Shown: positions 33,588-41,318, numbered from the stretch's first letter. The stretch: 64,000 nt of DNA from Desulfocucumis sp964643075 (GCA_964643075.1 CAZXQO010000011.1:1-64000), one strand, 5' to 3'. Made by a program: numbers and translations. Notes: generated from the sequence alone by a model not told the origin.

Positions 33588-33813
33588 AATTGTTAAGCTT
33601 GCTGATTGTATCTAACAACAGAACCCAGTCTATGGATTCAGGGTGATCGTAATTTACTCTATCTCTTTCGGAAGGAGTCAGGTGGCTTCTGTCCAGATAA
33701 AAACAGTCCTGTTCCACCAGCAAAGCCCTTTCCTGGAAGGCCCCAGCCACCGCCTTGGCCACCGTAGTCTTACCGGAACCTGTCCCTCCCGCTATGCCTA
33801 CCACTATTGACAT
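33556..33813 (-). pseudogene. truncated uridine kinase
   Basis: The minus strand encodes the first 70-odd residues of a uridine kinase/phosphoribulokinase-type P-loop protein: GIAGGTGSGKTTVAKAVAG at the start, then EQDCFYLDRSHLT and NYDHPESIDW, as in Udk. ATG 33813 has a GGGGGG site. A normal Udk has about 205 residues; here the frame stops at 33556, in DNA shared with the family A half repeat and the end of the HD-GYP gene. The nucleoside-binding lid region is missing, so it should be inactive. Confidence 0.8.
33569..33585 (-). repeat. half copy of family A repeat
   Basis: TTGGGGACATTCCTTCG, the inverted tail of family A, lies inside the overlapping 3' ends of the HD-GYP gene and the udk fragment. 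Confidence 0.65.
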
Positions 33814-33927
33814 AATATCCCCCCCGCCTTTTATATTTTCTGCATGGCGGGGCAGCATTCCTTTTAGCCGTGCGAAAATCCGGAAGTTAATACAATATAT
33901 TAACAAATTTGATGGGAGGCTTTAATT

Positions 33928-34128
33928 ATGAATTTCAAGGATACCGATGAAATAATAGCATCTATGGATATGGATGAACAGCAACTGGTACTCGTCGCTC
34001 TCTTCAATAGCCTGGGGGCTGAAAGAATATATGAAATTTTAGCCGGAACGGCGGATTTTTTGCGTATGAATAACCGGGAAAGCGTGGCCGGCATACTTGA
34101 AAAAGCTGCCGGTAATATGCTTGCATAA
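33928..34128 (+). CDS. unknown small helical protein
   Basis: A 66-residue acidic, helix-rich protein with no cysteine and no membrane segment. The ribosome site GGGAGG lies eight bases before ATG 33928. It is not related to the neighbours and no family was recognised. The ribosome site and helical heptad-like spacing support it being real. Confidence 0.55.
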   Translation: MNFKDTDEIIASMDMDEQQLVLVALFNSLGAERIYEILAGTADFLRMNNRESVAGILEKAAGNMLA

Positions 34129-34252
34129 CAATGTTAAGCCCCTCGCAAAGCTGCAGAAAAGTTCATATATTCTCCGGGGCACTGGGATATTCGCCCGCAT
34201 GCTGTGAATGCTTAGGGAAACCAACAGCCAGCAAGCCTCAACCCCGGATCAT

Positions 34253-35107
34253 TTATTTTAGCCAGTTACAGATTAATAGCTCATCTATACGACCTCTCCT
34301 GTCACCCCTGGAATTGACGCAGCGGACGCCCTGCACCACCACAAAACCTTTTAAATATTTTCCATACAGATCTCTTATTAGCGGGGTATCAGAGTTACTC
34401 AGCATCACCAGGCAACCCTTTTGGGTAAGCTCATGAAAAGTATCCGCCAGCCTGGCCTGCTCGCGGCTGTCAAAAGAACCGTTGGTATAATCGGTAAAGT
34501 TCGCGGTCCGGCTAAGGGGAACATAAGGTGGGTCAAAATAAACAAAATCACCAGACCGGGACCTATCCAGAACCACCTGAAAGTCTTTCTGCTCCAAAGT
34601 AGCTCCTTGCAGGGCATAATGTGCGGCTAATAATACCTCTTCGTCCACAATCCTGGGCTTAGCGTAACTCCCGAAGGGTACATTGAACTGATTTTTCCTG
34701 TTTACCCTATAAAGCCCATTATAACAGGTCTTGTTTAGAAAAATCAGCCTTGATGCTCTCTGGACCTCGTTCAGCCCTGCCGGGTCCATGGCCCTGAGGT
34801 TGTAGTAATACTCCCTATCGTTAAGGTGACTGTGCAAGTCGTTTATAAGTTCACGCACAGATGTCTGCAGCACCCGGTACATAATGATCAATTCCTCGTT
34901 TATATCCGAAAGAAATGCTTTTGCCGGAGAAAGAAAAAAGTAAACCGCCCCACCCCCCAGAAAGGGTTCATGATAATCCCGGTAATCCAGGGGAAAATAT
35001 GGAGCGTACTGGCCCAGCATCTGCCTTTTTCCGCCGGCCCATTTAATCACCGGCCTGACCCGCAAATCCAATATTACCACTTCCCAGCTATCCTCACTCA
35101 ATAGCAT
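34253..35107 (-). CDS. dam: DNA adenine methylase (D12 class, Dam-like)
   Basis: A 284-residue N6-adenine methyltransferase of the D12 class. The AdoMet-binding KWAGGKRQMLGQYAPYFP near residue 22, PFLGGGAVYFFL near 47 and the catalytic DPPYVPLSRT near 193 are present. The length and order match Dam/DpnM, so GATC is the probable target. No restriction endonuclease gene lies nearby, so it is an orphan methylase. It lies in a stretch with two broken genes. The first 15 residues are uncertain because several starts are possible. Confidence 0.9.
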   Translation of the reverse strand: MLLSEDSWEVVILDLRVRPVIKWAGGKRQMLGQYAPYFPLDYRDYHEPFLGGGAVYFFLSPAKAFLSDINEELIIMYRVLQTSVRELINDLHSHLNDREYYYNLRAMDPAGLNEVQRASRLIFLNKTCYNGLYRVNRKNQFNVPFGSYAKPRIVDEEVLLAAHYALQGATLEQKDFQVVLDRSRSGDFVYFDPPYVPLSRTANFTDYTNGSFDSREQARLADTFHELTQKGCLVMLSNSDTPLIRDLYGKYLKGFVVVQGVRCVNSRGDRRGRIDELLICNWLK

Positions 35108-35189
35108 ATTTTACCACAACTGCCAAGGTTATTACTATTACCATTGCCAGCGAACTTATGTACGGTATATAATTATACCGGGTGATCAT

Positions 35190-35529
35190 ATGAGAACAGG
35201 TACAGCCAAAAGACTTAATGAAATGCCGCCTGATGGTTTAATCTTTTGAGGAAATTCTGGCGGTGGAGGGCGTTGGTCCAGCTACGGTAAGGGCTTTCGC
35301 CCTTGTTGGCGAGGTTATTTACGGAGTTAAACCCAGCCATGAGGACCCCGTTCGCTACAGCTTTGCTCACGGCGGCAAGGATGGGCACCCCTTTCCGGTG
35401 GACCGGAAAAACTATGACCGGTCCCTGCACATGTTGGAAAGAGCCCTGCGCAGGGCTAAAACCGGAGATAACGAAAATCTCAAAGCATTAAAAAGGTTGG
35501 CCGGCATAAGTTCTTTGGTGACAGGGTAG
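35190..35529 (+). pseudogene. internally deleted DUF763 gene
   Basis: ATG 35190 opens a frame beginning MRTGTA, as DUF763 proteins do, but this runs into a stop after 19 codons. In another frame from 35245 the sequence EILAVEGVGPATVRAFALV, then VRYSFAHGGKDGHPFPVDR and a helical tail (YDRSLHMLERALRRAK) is the C-terminal part of DUF763 (full length about 370-400 residues). I infer that most of the gene was deleted and the two ends joined out of frame. DUF763 function is unknown. Confidence 0.6.
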
Positions 35530-35540
35530 TTTTCTACCTC

Positions 35541-35650
35541 ATGCCCGCTACGCCACTGGGACGGTTCCATCGTCTTCCCTTCGGCCCTTCGGCCCTTCGC
35601 TGCGCTTCGGGGGCACTCGAACCGACCCAGTGGCTCCGCTAACCTTTAAA
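35541..35650. repeat. family C repeat
   Basis: GCCCGCTACGCCACTGGGACGGTTC, then CCCTTCGG repeats with CGCTGCGCTTCGGG, and finally CCCAGTGGCTCCGCTAACCTTTAAA. The ends are related to the copies at 25348, 18719 and 62743. Inverted GGGACGGTTC ... GAACCGACCC sequences make it foldable. Confidence 0.6.
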
Positions 35651-36010
35651 TTACGATGTAGTACAATCAATTTCCTTGAACTGTATAACCTCTTCATCAG
35701 AAAGAAGCACCAGCCGACTTTTTCTAACATCAAAAACGGTGCTGCTGTCCACACGAATAATCAGCGACCGGACTGCCGGCTTTTCTGTTCCGCCTCCCGG
35801 CCCGTCGCTGCCTTCAACCACCAAAAACTCCCCGCCTTCTGGGTACCTGCAGCGAATACGCTTGTCCACTTCGCTCCAGGACACCAGCCTGGCATCGTTT
35901 ATACACAGATCAATGTCAGGCGTTGGCGCTGTTTTCGTAACGGATATTTTTCGCCCCGCCCAGCCATCCTTTACTACATTGATAAATTCTTCTACAAAGT
36001 TAATAATCAC
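35651..36010 (-). CDS. unknown protein
   Basis: A 119-residue protein with an N-terminal helix, a central beta-rich part (LVVEGSDGPGGG, SLIIRVDSSTVFDV) and an acidic C-terminus. GTG 36010 is five bases after GGGGGAA. It is not membrane-bound and carries two separated cysteines. Function unknown. The stop is directly at the border of a family C repeat, so the C-terminus could have been altered. Confidence 0.55.
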   Translation of the reverse strand: MIINFVEEFINVVKDGWAGRKISVTKTAPTPDIDLCINDARLVSWSEVDKRIRCRYPEGGEFLVVEGSDGPGGGTEKPAVRSLIIRVDSSTVFDVRKSRLVLLSDEEVIQFKEIDCTTS

Positions 36011-36080
36011 TAGAATTCCCCCGGAGCTTTTTGACTATTATTACTTTAACGGGCAGTTATAATTCCCCGTTCAGCAGTAT

Positions 36081-36365
36081 TCAAGAAAACTTCTTCAATG
36101 TTGTCATAAAGTCATCCAGCACCTGGTTCATGTCACCGTGTTCTTTGAGCTCCTCCTCAATACTTCCGGCCAGGTAGCAGGCCAGTACCGTAAAACCTAC
36201 TTTGTTAACGGCTGCCTTAATGGCACCCAACTGGATAACAACTTCTCCGCATCCCCTTCCTTCCTGGATCATTTTTGTTACACCCCTGACCTGCCCCTCA
36301 ATCTTTTTAAGCCGGGATACCATTTCTTTCTTTATTTGCTCATGATCCACAAATGTTTTAGTCAT
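36081..36365 (-). CDS. CsoR/RcnR/CstR-family transcriptional repressor, ligand-site variant
   Basis: A 94-residue all-helical repressor of the DUF156 family (RLKKIEGQVRGVTKMI signature near residue 18). The first conserved cysteine, Cys39, is present. Counting from it, the position of the copper-ligand His (+25) is Tyr64 and the second ligand/thiol cysteine (+29) is a Ser; a cysteine appears instead at +24 (Cys63, in VLACYL). It therefore fits neither canonical Cu(I) CsoR nor persulfide-sensing CstR. Operator-like ATACC...GGTAT palindromes lie upstream. Its inducer is unknown; a thiol pair or an unusual metal site is possible. Confidence 0.85.
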   Translation of the reverse strand: MTKTFVDHEQIKKEMVSRLKKIEGQVRGVTKMIQEGRGCGEVVIQLGAIKAAVNKVGFTVLACYLAGSIEEELKEHGDMNQVLDDFMTTLKKFS

Positions 36366-36404
36366 TTTTACCCCCTTGGGCTTATATTACTATTATTGCG
36401 TATT

Positions 36405-36420
36405 ATACCCCCTGCAGTAT
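36405..36420. promoter_or_regulatory. imperfect CsoR-type operator candidate
   Basis: ATACCCCCTGCAGTAT lies about 40 bases upstream of the csoR-like start, where it could serve autoregulation. ATACC/GGTAT with a G/C-rich centre is the style of CsoR-family operators; this copy is the least symmetric of the three. Confidence 0.4.
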
Positions 36421-36483
36421 CTCAAGTCTAGTTTTTTGCCTGGGTAATATAGAGTTCTGTAAAAATATTGACCAAACAAACTA

Positions 36484-36536
36484 TTGACGAAGCATAACTA
36501 TAGCAGTAGACTATACATAGATACCCCGGCGGGTAT
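36484..36536 (+). promoter_or_regulatory. rightward promoter with CsoR-type operator
   Basis: TTGACG (36484-36489) and TAGACT (36507-36512) are 17 bases apart. ATACCCCGGCGGGTAT (36521-36536), a near-perfect palindrome of CsoR-family style, falls on the expected transcription start. The gene downstream is the zinc-ribbon protein at 36746. The rest of the 36366-36745 spacer contains no coding sequence. Confidence 0.55.
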
Positions 36537-36595
36537 TATCCAACTCACCACAGACCTTTTACTGCCAAGCTATTTATTGTATATAGTAACAACAT

Positions 36596-36611
36596 ATACC
36601 ACCCTGGGTAT
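36596..36611. promoter_or_regulatory. third CsoR-type operator candidate
   Basis: ATACCACCCTGGGTAT, an imperfect palindrome with the same ends, 60 bases after the second site. Confidence 0.4.
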
Positions 36612-36745
36612 TTGAACATTAGGCAATAATCTGTCGACCTGACCTTAAGACAAAAACATACCGACAAAAAAGATAATTATGCCGGACTGAAAAAGTCAAA
36701 AAAAGATCTGTCTCACACGGGAAAAATGAAAGGGGGAAAAGCAGA

Positions 36746-36928
36746 ATGCCTAAAACAAACTATACATGCAAACAATGCAACAAGGATTTTGAAGTAACGT
36801 ATATATTCTTCAAATCCGTGAACCCGCAGTGCCCCCACTGCGGCAGCAGCAACGTCGGGATATCAAATAATAACCAATCCTGCGGCTGCGGTTCCAAACA
36901 AAAAAACAGTGGCTACAAATTTACCTGA
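36746..36928 (+). CDS. small zinc-ribbon protein with Cys-rich tail
   Basis: A 60-residue protein with two CxxC pairs (CKQCNKDF near residue 8, CPHCGSSN near 33), the pattern of FmdB-like zinc ribbons, and an additional CGCG motif in the C-terminal tail. AAAGGGGGAAAAG precedes ATG 36746. It lies behind a promoter that overlaps a CsoR-type operator, which suggests a link with metal or sulfur stress. It may bind zinc or carry sulfur/metal through the tail; this is inference. Confidence 0.7.
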   Translation: MPKTNYTCKQCNKDFEVTYIFFKSVNPQCPHCGSSNVGISNNNQSCGCGSKQKNSGYKFT

Positions 36929-37027
36929 CGCTAAAGACGGGGAAACAGTTGTTTCCGCCACAAGTAATAGTTGCCTCTTATCTGCCAGACTTTTCATCTT
37001 TGGGTCAGATGGACTAAACATAAAGAT

Positions 37028-37077
37028 AAGGCCGGGAACCGGGGACAAATAATCCTCCGGCACCCGGCCTTTATATT
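37028..37077 (+). terminator. intrinsic terminator
   Basis: AAGGCCGGG ... CCCGGCCTT with an inner CCGG stem, then TATATTTTCC. It ends the zinc-ribbon transcript about 100 bases after the stop. Confidence 0.7.
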
Positions 37078-37162
37078 TTCCTTCCACCATAACGGCCAGG
37101 CATTATAATTCTATTTTATTAAGGAAAGTATATTAAAGATCCCTAGCGAGTTTCTTTGCAGA

Positions 37163-37356
37163 TGAAAGGGGACACACCTCTCAGCAGAGGAATGGGGACA
37201 CACCTCTCTATAGAGCTTGGCTCTGGTGGTCAGAGGAATGTCCCCGATTGGAATGGCTCTGAGGGACAGAGGAATGTCCCCGATTGGAATAACTTTGGGG
37301 TCAGAGGATTGTCGCCGATTGGAATTGGTTCTGGGGCCGGAGGAATGTACCCAACT
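37163..37356 (+). repeat. family A repeat, long tandem copy
   Basis: The largest copy: two GGGGACACACCTCT heads, GAGCTTGGCTCTGG, then four AGAGGAATGTCCCC-type tails at about 36-base intervals, separated by GATTGGAATGGCTCTG-like spacers. The later units have diverged (TTGTCGCC, TGTACCC). It ends just before the ribosome site of the acyl-CoA synthetase gene and is open in one frame into that gene. Confidence 0.88.
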
Positions 37357-37372
37357 TAAGAAGGTGAAAAGA

Positions 37373-39472
37373 TTGGCTGAACTGACCAGCTTTTTCAAGC
37401 CCACCTCAGTTGCCATTATAGGGGCTTCGAGCAAGGACGGAAAAATAGGCAACGCCATCGTTAAAAATATAATCAGCAGCGGCTATGAAGGAAAAATATT
37501 CCCTGTAAACCCTAAAGATAAAACTATTGAGGGTCTGGAGTGCTATCCATCTGTATCGGATATTAAGGAAAATGTAGATCTTGCTGTAATATCGGTCCCG
37601 GCGGCAGGGACCCTTAAGGTGGCCGAAGAGTGCGGGCGCTCCGGAGTAAAAAACCTGGTGGTTATCTCCGCTGGCTTCAAAGAAACCGGCCACCAGGGAC
37701 TGAACCTGGAAAAAGAACTAACGCGCATCTGCAGAGAAAACAATATCAGTATGCTGGGTCCCAACTGCGTTGGCATGATGGATACCCACGTACCTTTAAA
37801 CGCATCATTCGCGGCAAATTTTCCGCCAAAGGGGGACATCGCCTTCATCTCCCAGAGCGGCGCCATGCTGGTGGCCATATTGGACTGGAGCATGGTTAAC
37901 AGTCTGGGCTTTTCCAAAGTTATAAGCCTGGGCAACAAAGCGAATCTGACAGAGTCGGACTTTATACTCGAAGCCGCCCACGACCCCGAAACCAGGGTAA
38001 TATTGTGCTACATAGAAGACGTGGCCGACGGCGAACATTTTTTACGCGCGGCAAGGGAGGCTACTTCCCGAAAACCTGTCATTATTCTGAAAAGTGGCGT
38101 AAGCCAGGCCGGCGCCCAGGCAGCCTCATCGCATACCGGCGCCCTGGCAGGCAGCGATTTGGCCTACAGTACAGCCTTTGCCCAGGCCGGTGTTATCCGC
38201 GCCACCACCATGGCCGAACTATTCGATCTGGCAGTGGCTTTCTCCCGCCAGCCAATACCCTCCGGCAGTCGGGTGGCGGTGATTACAAATGCCGGCGGTC
38301 CCGGCATTGTTACCACGGACCGTATTGAGCACCATAAACTAACTATGGCCAGATTCAATAAAAACACCATTGAGGGTTTAAGAACCTCCCTGCCCGCTGA
38401 AGCAAATGTATACAACCCCGTGGACGTACTGGGGGACGCCGGAGCCAACCGCTACCGCCTGGCACTGGAAAAGGTTATGGCCGACGAAAGCGTGGACAGC
38501 GCCGTGGTGCTGGTGTGCCCTACGGCGGTTACCAACGCGGAAGATATCGCCCGGGTGATCATCAAGGCCCACAGGTCTTATCCTGAAAAGCCTATGTTTG
38601 CTGCCTACATGGGGGGAGAAATGCTGGCCGGAGGGGCGCACATGCTTAACGTGGCCCGGATACCTTGTTTTACCTTTCCGGAAACTGCCATAGCTGCTAT
38701 AGCCGGCATGTCTGCCTACGCTAATAGAAAAAGCGGTAAACCTGTAGTTATGGGAGAGATACATGGAGTTGACCGTCATGTGGTCAAAGAAATATTTCAG
38801 CAGGTAAAAGCCGACGGCAGACTGGTGCTGCTGGGCAGCGAGGCAGCCAGGATCATGGATGCCTACGGCATACCCTCCGCCCCCACCGTACTTGCCACCA
38901 GCCCGGAGGAAGCAATGGAGCAGGCGGAGATAATGGGCTTCCCGCTGGTTATGAAGGTCGCCTCACCCAAAATAATGCATAAAACCGATGTGGGTGGGGT
39001 TAAAATTGGCATTAATAACGTCGAAGAGGTAAGCAACAGCTTCCTGGAAATATCGGAAAATGTACATAAATATTTACCCAGGGTAATTATATACGGTATT
39101 GAGCTGCAAAGAATGATGCCCAAGGGGATCGAATTAATTATCGGCATGACCAGGGATGTGCAATTCGGCCCGTTAATGGCCTTCGGACTGGGAGGCATAT
39201 ATGTCAACCTGCTCAAAGATGTAGCCTTCCGGCTCGCAGCCGGTCTCACCGGCCCGGAAATAGAAGCCATGATTGCCGAGACTAAAGCCAGTACACTGCT
39301 AAGGGGTTACCGGGGCGCGGAACCCGCTGATATTAAAGCCGTTACAGACATTATAGCCAGATCGGCCAGGCTGGTTACCGATTTCCCGGAAATCACGGAG
39401 ATGGATATTAATCCGGTTTTTGCCTACCACAAGGGAGCATCGGCCCTGGATGTGAAAATTACTGTGTCGTGA
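37373..39472 (+). CDS. ADP-forming acetyl/acyl-CoA synthetase, fused alpha-beta
   Basis: A 699-residue NDP-forming acyl-CoA synthetase that couples acyl-CoA cleavage to ATP formation. Order: CoA-binding Rossmann domain (SVAIIGASSKDGKIG near residue 12), succinyl-CoA-ligase-like domain with the phospho-histidine in ASSHTGALAGSD (His254), and a C-terminal ATP-grasp (FPLVMKVASPKIMHKTDVGG, then GLGGIYVNLLKDVAFRLA). A longer frame exists, but its first 52 codons are translated family A repeat; the TTG at 37373, six bases after AAGAAGGTG, was chosen. Acetate or an organic acid is the likely product. The next gene overlaps functionally with acetyl-phosphate/CoA metabolism. Confidence 0.92.
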   Translation: MAELTSFFKPTSVAIIGASSKDGKIGNAIVKNIISSGYEGKIFPVNPKDKTIEGLECYPSVSDIKENVDLAVISVPAAGTLKVAEECGRSGVKNLVVISAGFKETGHQGLNLEKELTRICRENNISMLGPNCVGMMDTHVPLNASFAANFPPKGDIAFISQSGAMLVAILDWSMVNSLGFSKVISLGNKANLTESDFILEAAHDPETRVILCYIEDVADGEHFLRAAREATSRKPVIILKSGVSQAGAQAASSHTGALAGSDLAYSTAFAQAGVIRATTMAELFDLAVAFSRQPIPSGSRVAVITNAGGPGIVTTDRIEHHKLTMARFNKNTIEGLRTSLPAEANVYNPVDVLGDAGANRYRLALEKVMADESVDSAVVLVCPTAVTNAEDIARVIIKAHRSYPEKPMFAAYMGGEMLAGGAHMLNVARIPCFTFPETAIAAIAGMSAYANRKSGKPVVMGEIHGVDRHVVKEIFQQVKADGRLVLLGSEAARIMDAYGIPSAPTVLATSPEEAMEQAEIMGFPLVMKVASPKIMHKTDVGGVKIGINNVEEVSNSFLEISENVHKYLPRVIIYGIELQRMMPKGIELIIGMTRDVQFGPLMAFGLGGIYVNLLKDVAFRLAAGLTGPEIEAMIAETKASTLLRGYRGAEPADIKAVTDIIARSARLVTDFPEITEMDINPVFAYHKGASALDVKITVS

Positions 39473-39479
39473 GGTGATC

Positions 39480-40532
39480 ATGGTGAAAAACCTTTATGTA
39501 ATGGGAACGGCCGGGAGCGGCAAAACAGCAGTGGCGCTGGGTCTGGCCCTTAAATTCAAAGAACTCGGGCACCGGGTGGCATATTTCAAGCCGGTGGGAA
39601 GCACCGGAGGGACGGTCAATCACAGGGACGAGGATGCGGAACTAATGCAAAGCGTACTGGATATAAAGCTGCCCCTGGAAGCGATTGTGCCTTTTACGGC
39701 CGGGCCATCATACCTATCCGGATACCGCCACTGCATATCACCGGACAAGGTGCAAAACGCCTACCGGAAGGTGGCGGAAGGAGCCGATATAGTAATCATC
39801 GGAGGGACTGGTTTTCCCCATATTATGGGCTGCCTGGGGCTTGACGCCGTTTCTCTGGCCAGAGAGCTCAAAGCCTCAGTGCTGTTTCTGATTAGAATAG
39901 AAAATGATTACAGCCTGGACAATGCCATATTTATCAATAATTATCTTACGGCCCAGAATATTCCTCTCCTGGGAAACATATTCAACAACATATCCCGTCC
40001 ACTGCTGGCCAAAACCGAGGGCATCTATAGTTCCATACTCAGGGAAAAAGGCTATCGCACCCTGGGGATCATTCCCCGCCAGGTTGAAATTACCTCCCCC
40101 ACCGTGGCGGAATATTATGAAGCTCTGGGCGGTGAGCTACTTACCGGGGAAAACAATATGAACAGGCCGGTGGAGGATTTGATTGTGGGCGCCATGACCA
40201 TTGAAAGTGCCCTGGGCTATCTGCGTAGAGCACCCAATAAAGCGGTAATAACCGGAGGCGACCGCTCCGACCTGGCCCTTTCAGCCCTGGAAACCAGCAC
40301 CTCGGTGCTAATACTCACCGGGGGTCTGTACCCTGATGTCAAGGTTACCTCAAGGGCCGAGGAAAAGGGCGTACCGGTGATACTGGTCCACTACGACACC
40401 TATACCACCCTGGAAAAATGCTCCGAAGTTACCCGTCGCATCCGGTCCACAGACCGCCGCACCATAGAGATGGCCAGGGAAAACATAGAAAACCACTGCG
40501 ACTGGCAAACCATACTGCAGTTGCTGGGGTAA
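39480..40532 (+). CDS. BioD-like P-loop protein with DRTGG domain
   Basis: A 350-residue protein resembling the N-terminal half of the long phosphotransacetylase. A dethiobiotin-synthetase-like P-loop domain (YVMGTAGSGKTAVALGLA at the start, PVGSTGG near 40) is followed by a DRTGG-type domain (about 215-320). It lacks the phosphotransacetylase catalytic domain. The start is ATG 39480 or GTG 39483; it follows the acyl-CoA synthetase within a few bases, so the two are cotranscribed. A role in regulating or supporting that enzyme is inferred from position and from the family's tie to Pta. Confidence 0.82.
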   Translation: MVKNLYVMGTAGSGKTAVALGLALKFKELGHRVAYFKPVGSTGGTVNHRDEDAELMQSVLDIKLPLEAIVPFTAGPSYLSGYRHCISPDKVQNAYRKVAEGADIVIIGGTGFPHIMGCLGLDAVSLARELKASVLFLIRIENDYSLDNAIFINNYLTAQNIPLLGNIFNNISRPLLAKTEGIYSSILREKGYRTLGIIPRQVEITSPTVAEYYEALGGELLTGENNMNRPVEDLIVGAMTIESALGYLRRAPNKAVITGGDRSDLALSALETSTSVLILTGGLYPDVKVTSRAEEKGVPVILVHYDTYTTLEKCSEVTRRIRSTDRRTIEMARENIENHCDWQTILQLLG

Positions 40533-40585
40533 AACGGCAGTAAGCAGCGCGCAGCTAAAGGCCGTGGGTATACGATCAGGAGGAC

Positions 40586-40825
40586 ATGCTCATGCTCATG
40601 CTTATTCTGCTCAGCCTGATTTTTATAGGGATTATTGCCTATGAGGTCCCAATGTTAATTAAGAAAAAATTGTGGCGGGAACTGGCGGCTTTCAGTGTGC
40701 TGCTCATTATCGGCATGTTCTACAGCTACGGGCAGGCGCTGGATCTGCCGCTACCCAACCCTACTAAAGTTCTCTATGCTATTACCAAGCCGTTTAGTGC
40801 ATATCTGGAAAAAATTTTGACCTGA
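40586..40825 (+). CDS. small two-helix membrane protein, unknown
   Basis: A 79-residue protein with two transmembrane segments (about 2-22 and 34-52), a short basic loop and an amphipathic C-terminus. AGGAGG lies five bases upstream of the ATG, followed by in-frame ATGs. It is the third gene after the acyl-CoA synthetase and is ended by a terminator, so it probably belongs to that operon. No family recognised. Confidence 0.6.
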   Translation: MLMLMLILLSLIFIGIIAYEVPMLIKKKLWRELAAFSVLLIIGMFYSYGQALDLPLPNPTKVLYAITKPFSAYLEKILT

Positions 40826-40838
40826 CTATTAATTTTAA

Positions 40839-40863
40839 AAGGAGTAAGCGCCGCTTACTCCTT
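40839..40863. terminator. bidirectional intrinsic terminator
   Basis: AAGGAGTAAGCG and CGCTTACTCCTT are perfect arms. T-rich sequence lies on both sides, serving the convergent genes at 40586-40825 and 40868-41314. Confidence 0.85.
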
Positions 40864-40867
40864 ACTT

Positions 40868-41314
40868 TTATTTTAATCCCTGTAATTCCGATCTGCCTTC
40901 CTGAATTTCGGATATTATTTTGCCCAGATTCTTTTCCAGTTCCATCAGAATTTCATCGGCATATTCCCGGGCGCCCTGCTTAATCTCCCTGGCCACGGCC
41001 TCCGCCTTTTCCACTATATCTTCCGCGATATGTCTGGCCTGTCTTACTATTTCACTCTCTTCAGCACGTCTTTCCAGCTGCTTCTGGGCATCCTCCATTA
41101 TTTTGCCGGCTTCCTTTTTAGTTTCCGACATTACTTTTTCCCGCTCCTGGATAACCCATTTAGCCTGTCTGATTTCCTCCGGCAAAGTGGTACGGATACG
41201 ATCCATACAATCTAGCAAGCGGTCTTCATCCAACATAACCCGCTTGGTCAAGGGCACTTTCATGCTGTTTTCCACAAGCTCTTCCAACTCGTTCAGAACG
41301 TTAAAAATCTCCAC
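40868..41314 (-). CDS. coiled-coil protein, V-type ATPase subunit H/DivIVA-like
   Basis: A 148-residue, highly charged protein that is almost entirely predicted coiled coil after a short N-terminal region (IFNVLNELEELVENS). Heptad-like EIRQAKWVIQEREKVMSET and KQLERRAEESEIVRQARHI resemble ATP-synthase b/H-type or DivIVA-type stalks, but there is no membrane helix. GTG 41314 with AGGAGGG eight bases upstream was chosen; the ribosome site is made from the last codons of coaD. The rsmD-coaD-coiled-coil order suggests one operon. Function unknown. Confidence 0.75.
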   Translation of the reverse strand: MEIFNVLNELEELVENSMKVPLTKRVMLDEDRLLDCMDRIRTTLPEEIRQAKWVIQEREKVMSETKKEAGKIMEDAQKQLERRAEESEIVRQARHIAEDIVEKAEAVAREIKQGAREYADEILMELEKNLGKIISEIQEGRSELQGLK

Positions 41315-41318
41315 CGGT

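Noticed and set aside
35600..35650. GGTTCGAGTGCC-like sequence on the minus strand, suggesting a tRNA T-arm
   Set aside because: No acceptor, D or anticodon arms can be formed; the sequence is part of a family C repeat.
37163..37356. Regular 36-base spaced units resembling a CRISPR array
   Set aside because: The units are contiguous tandem copies without unique spacers and match the dispersed family A; no cas genes are present.
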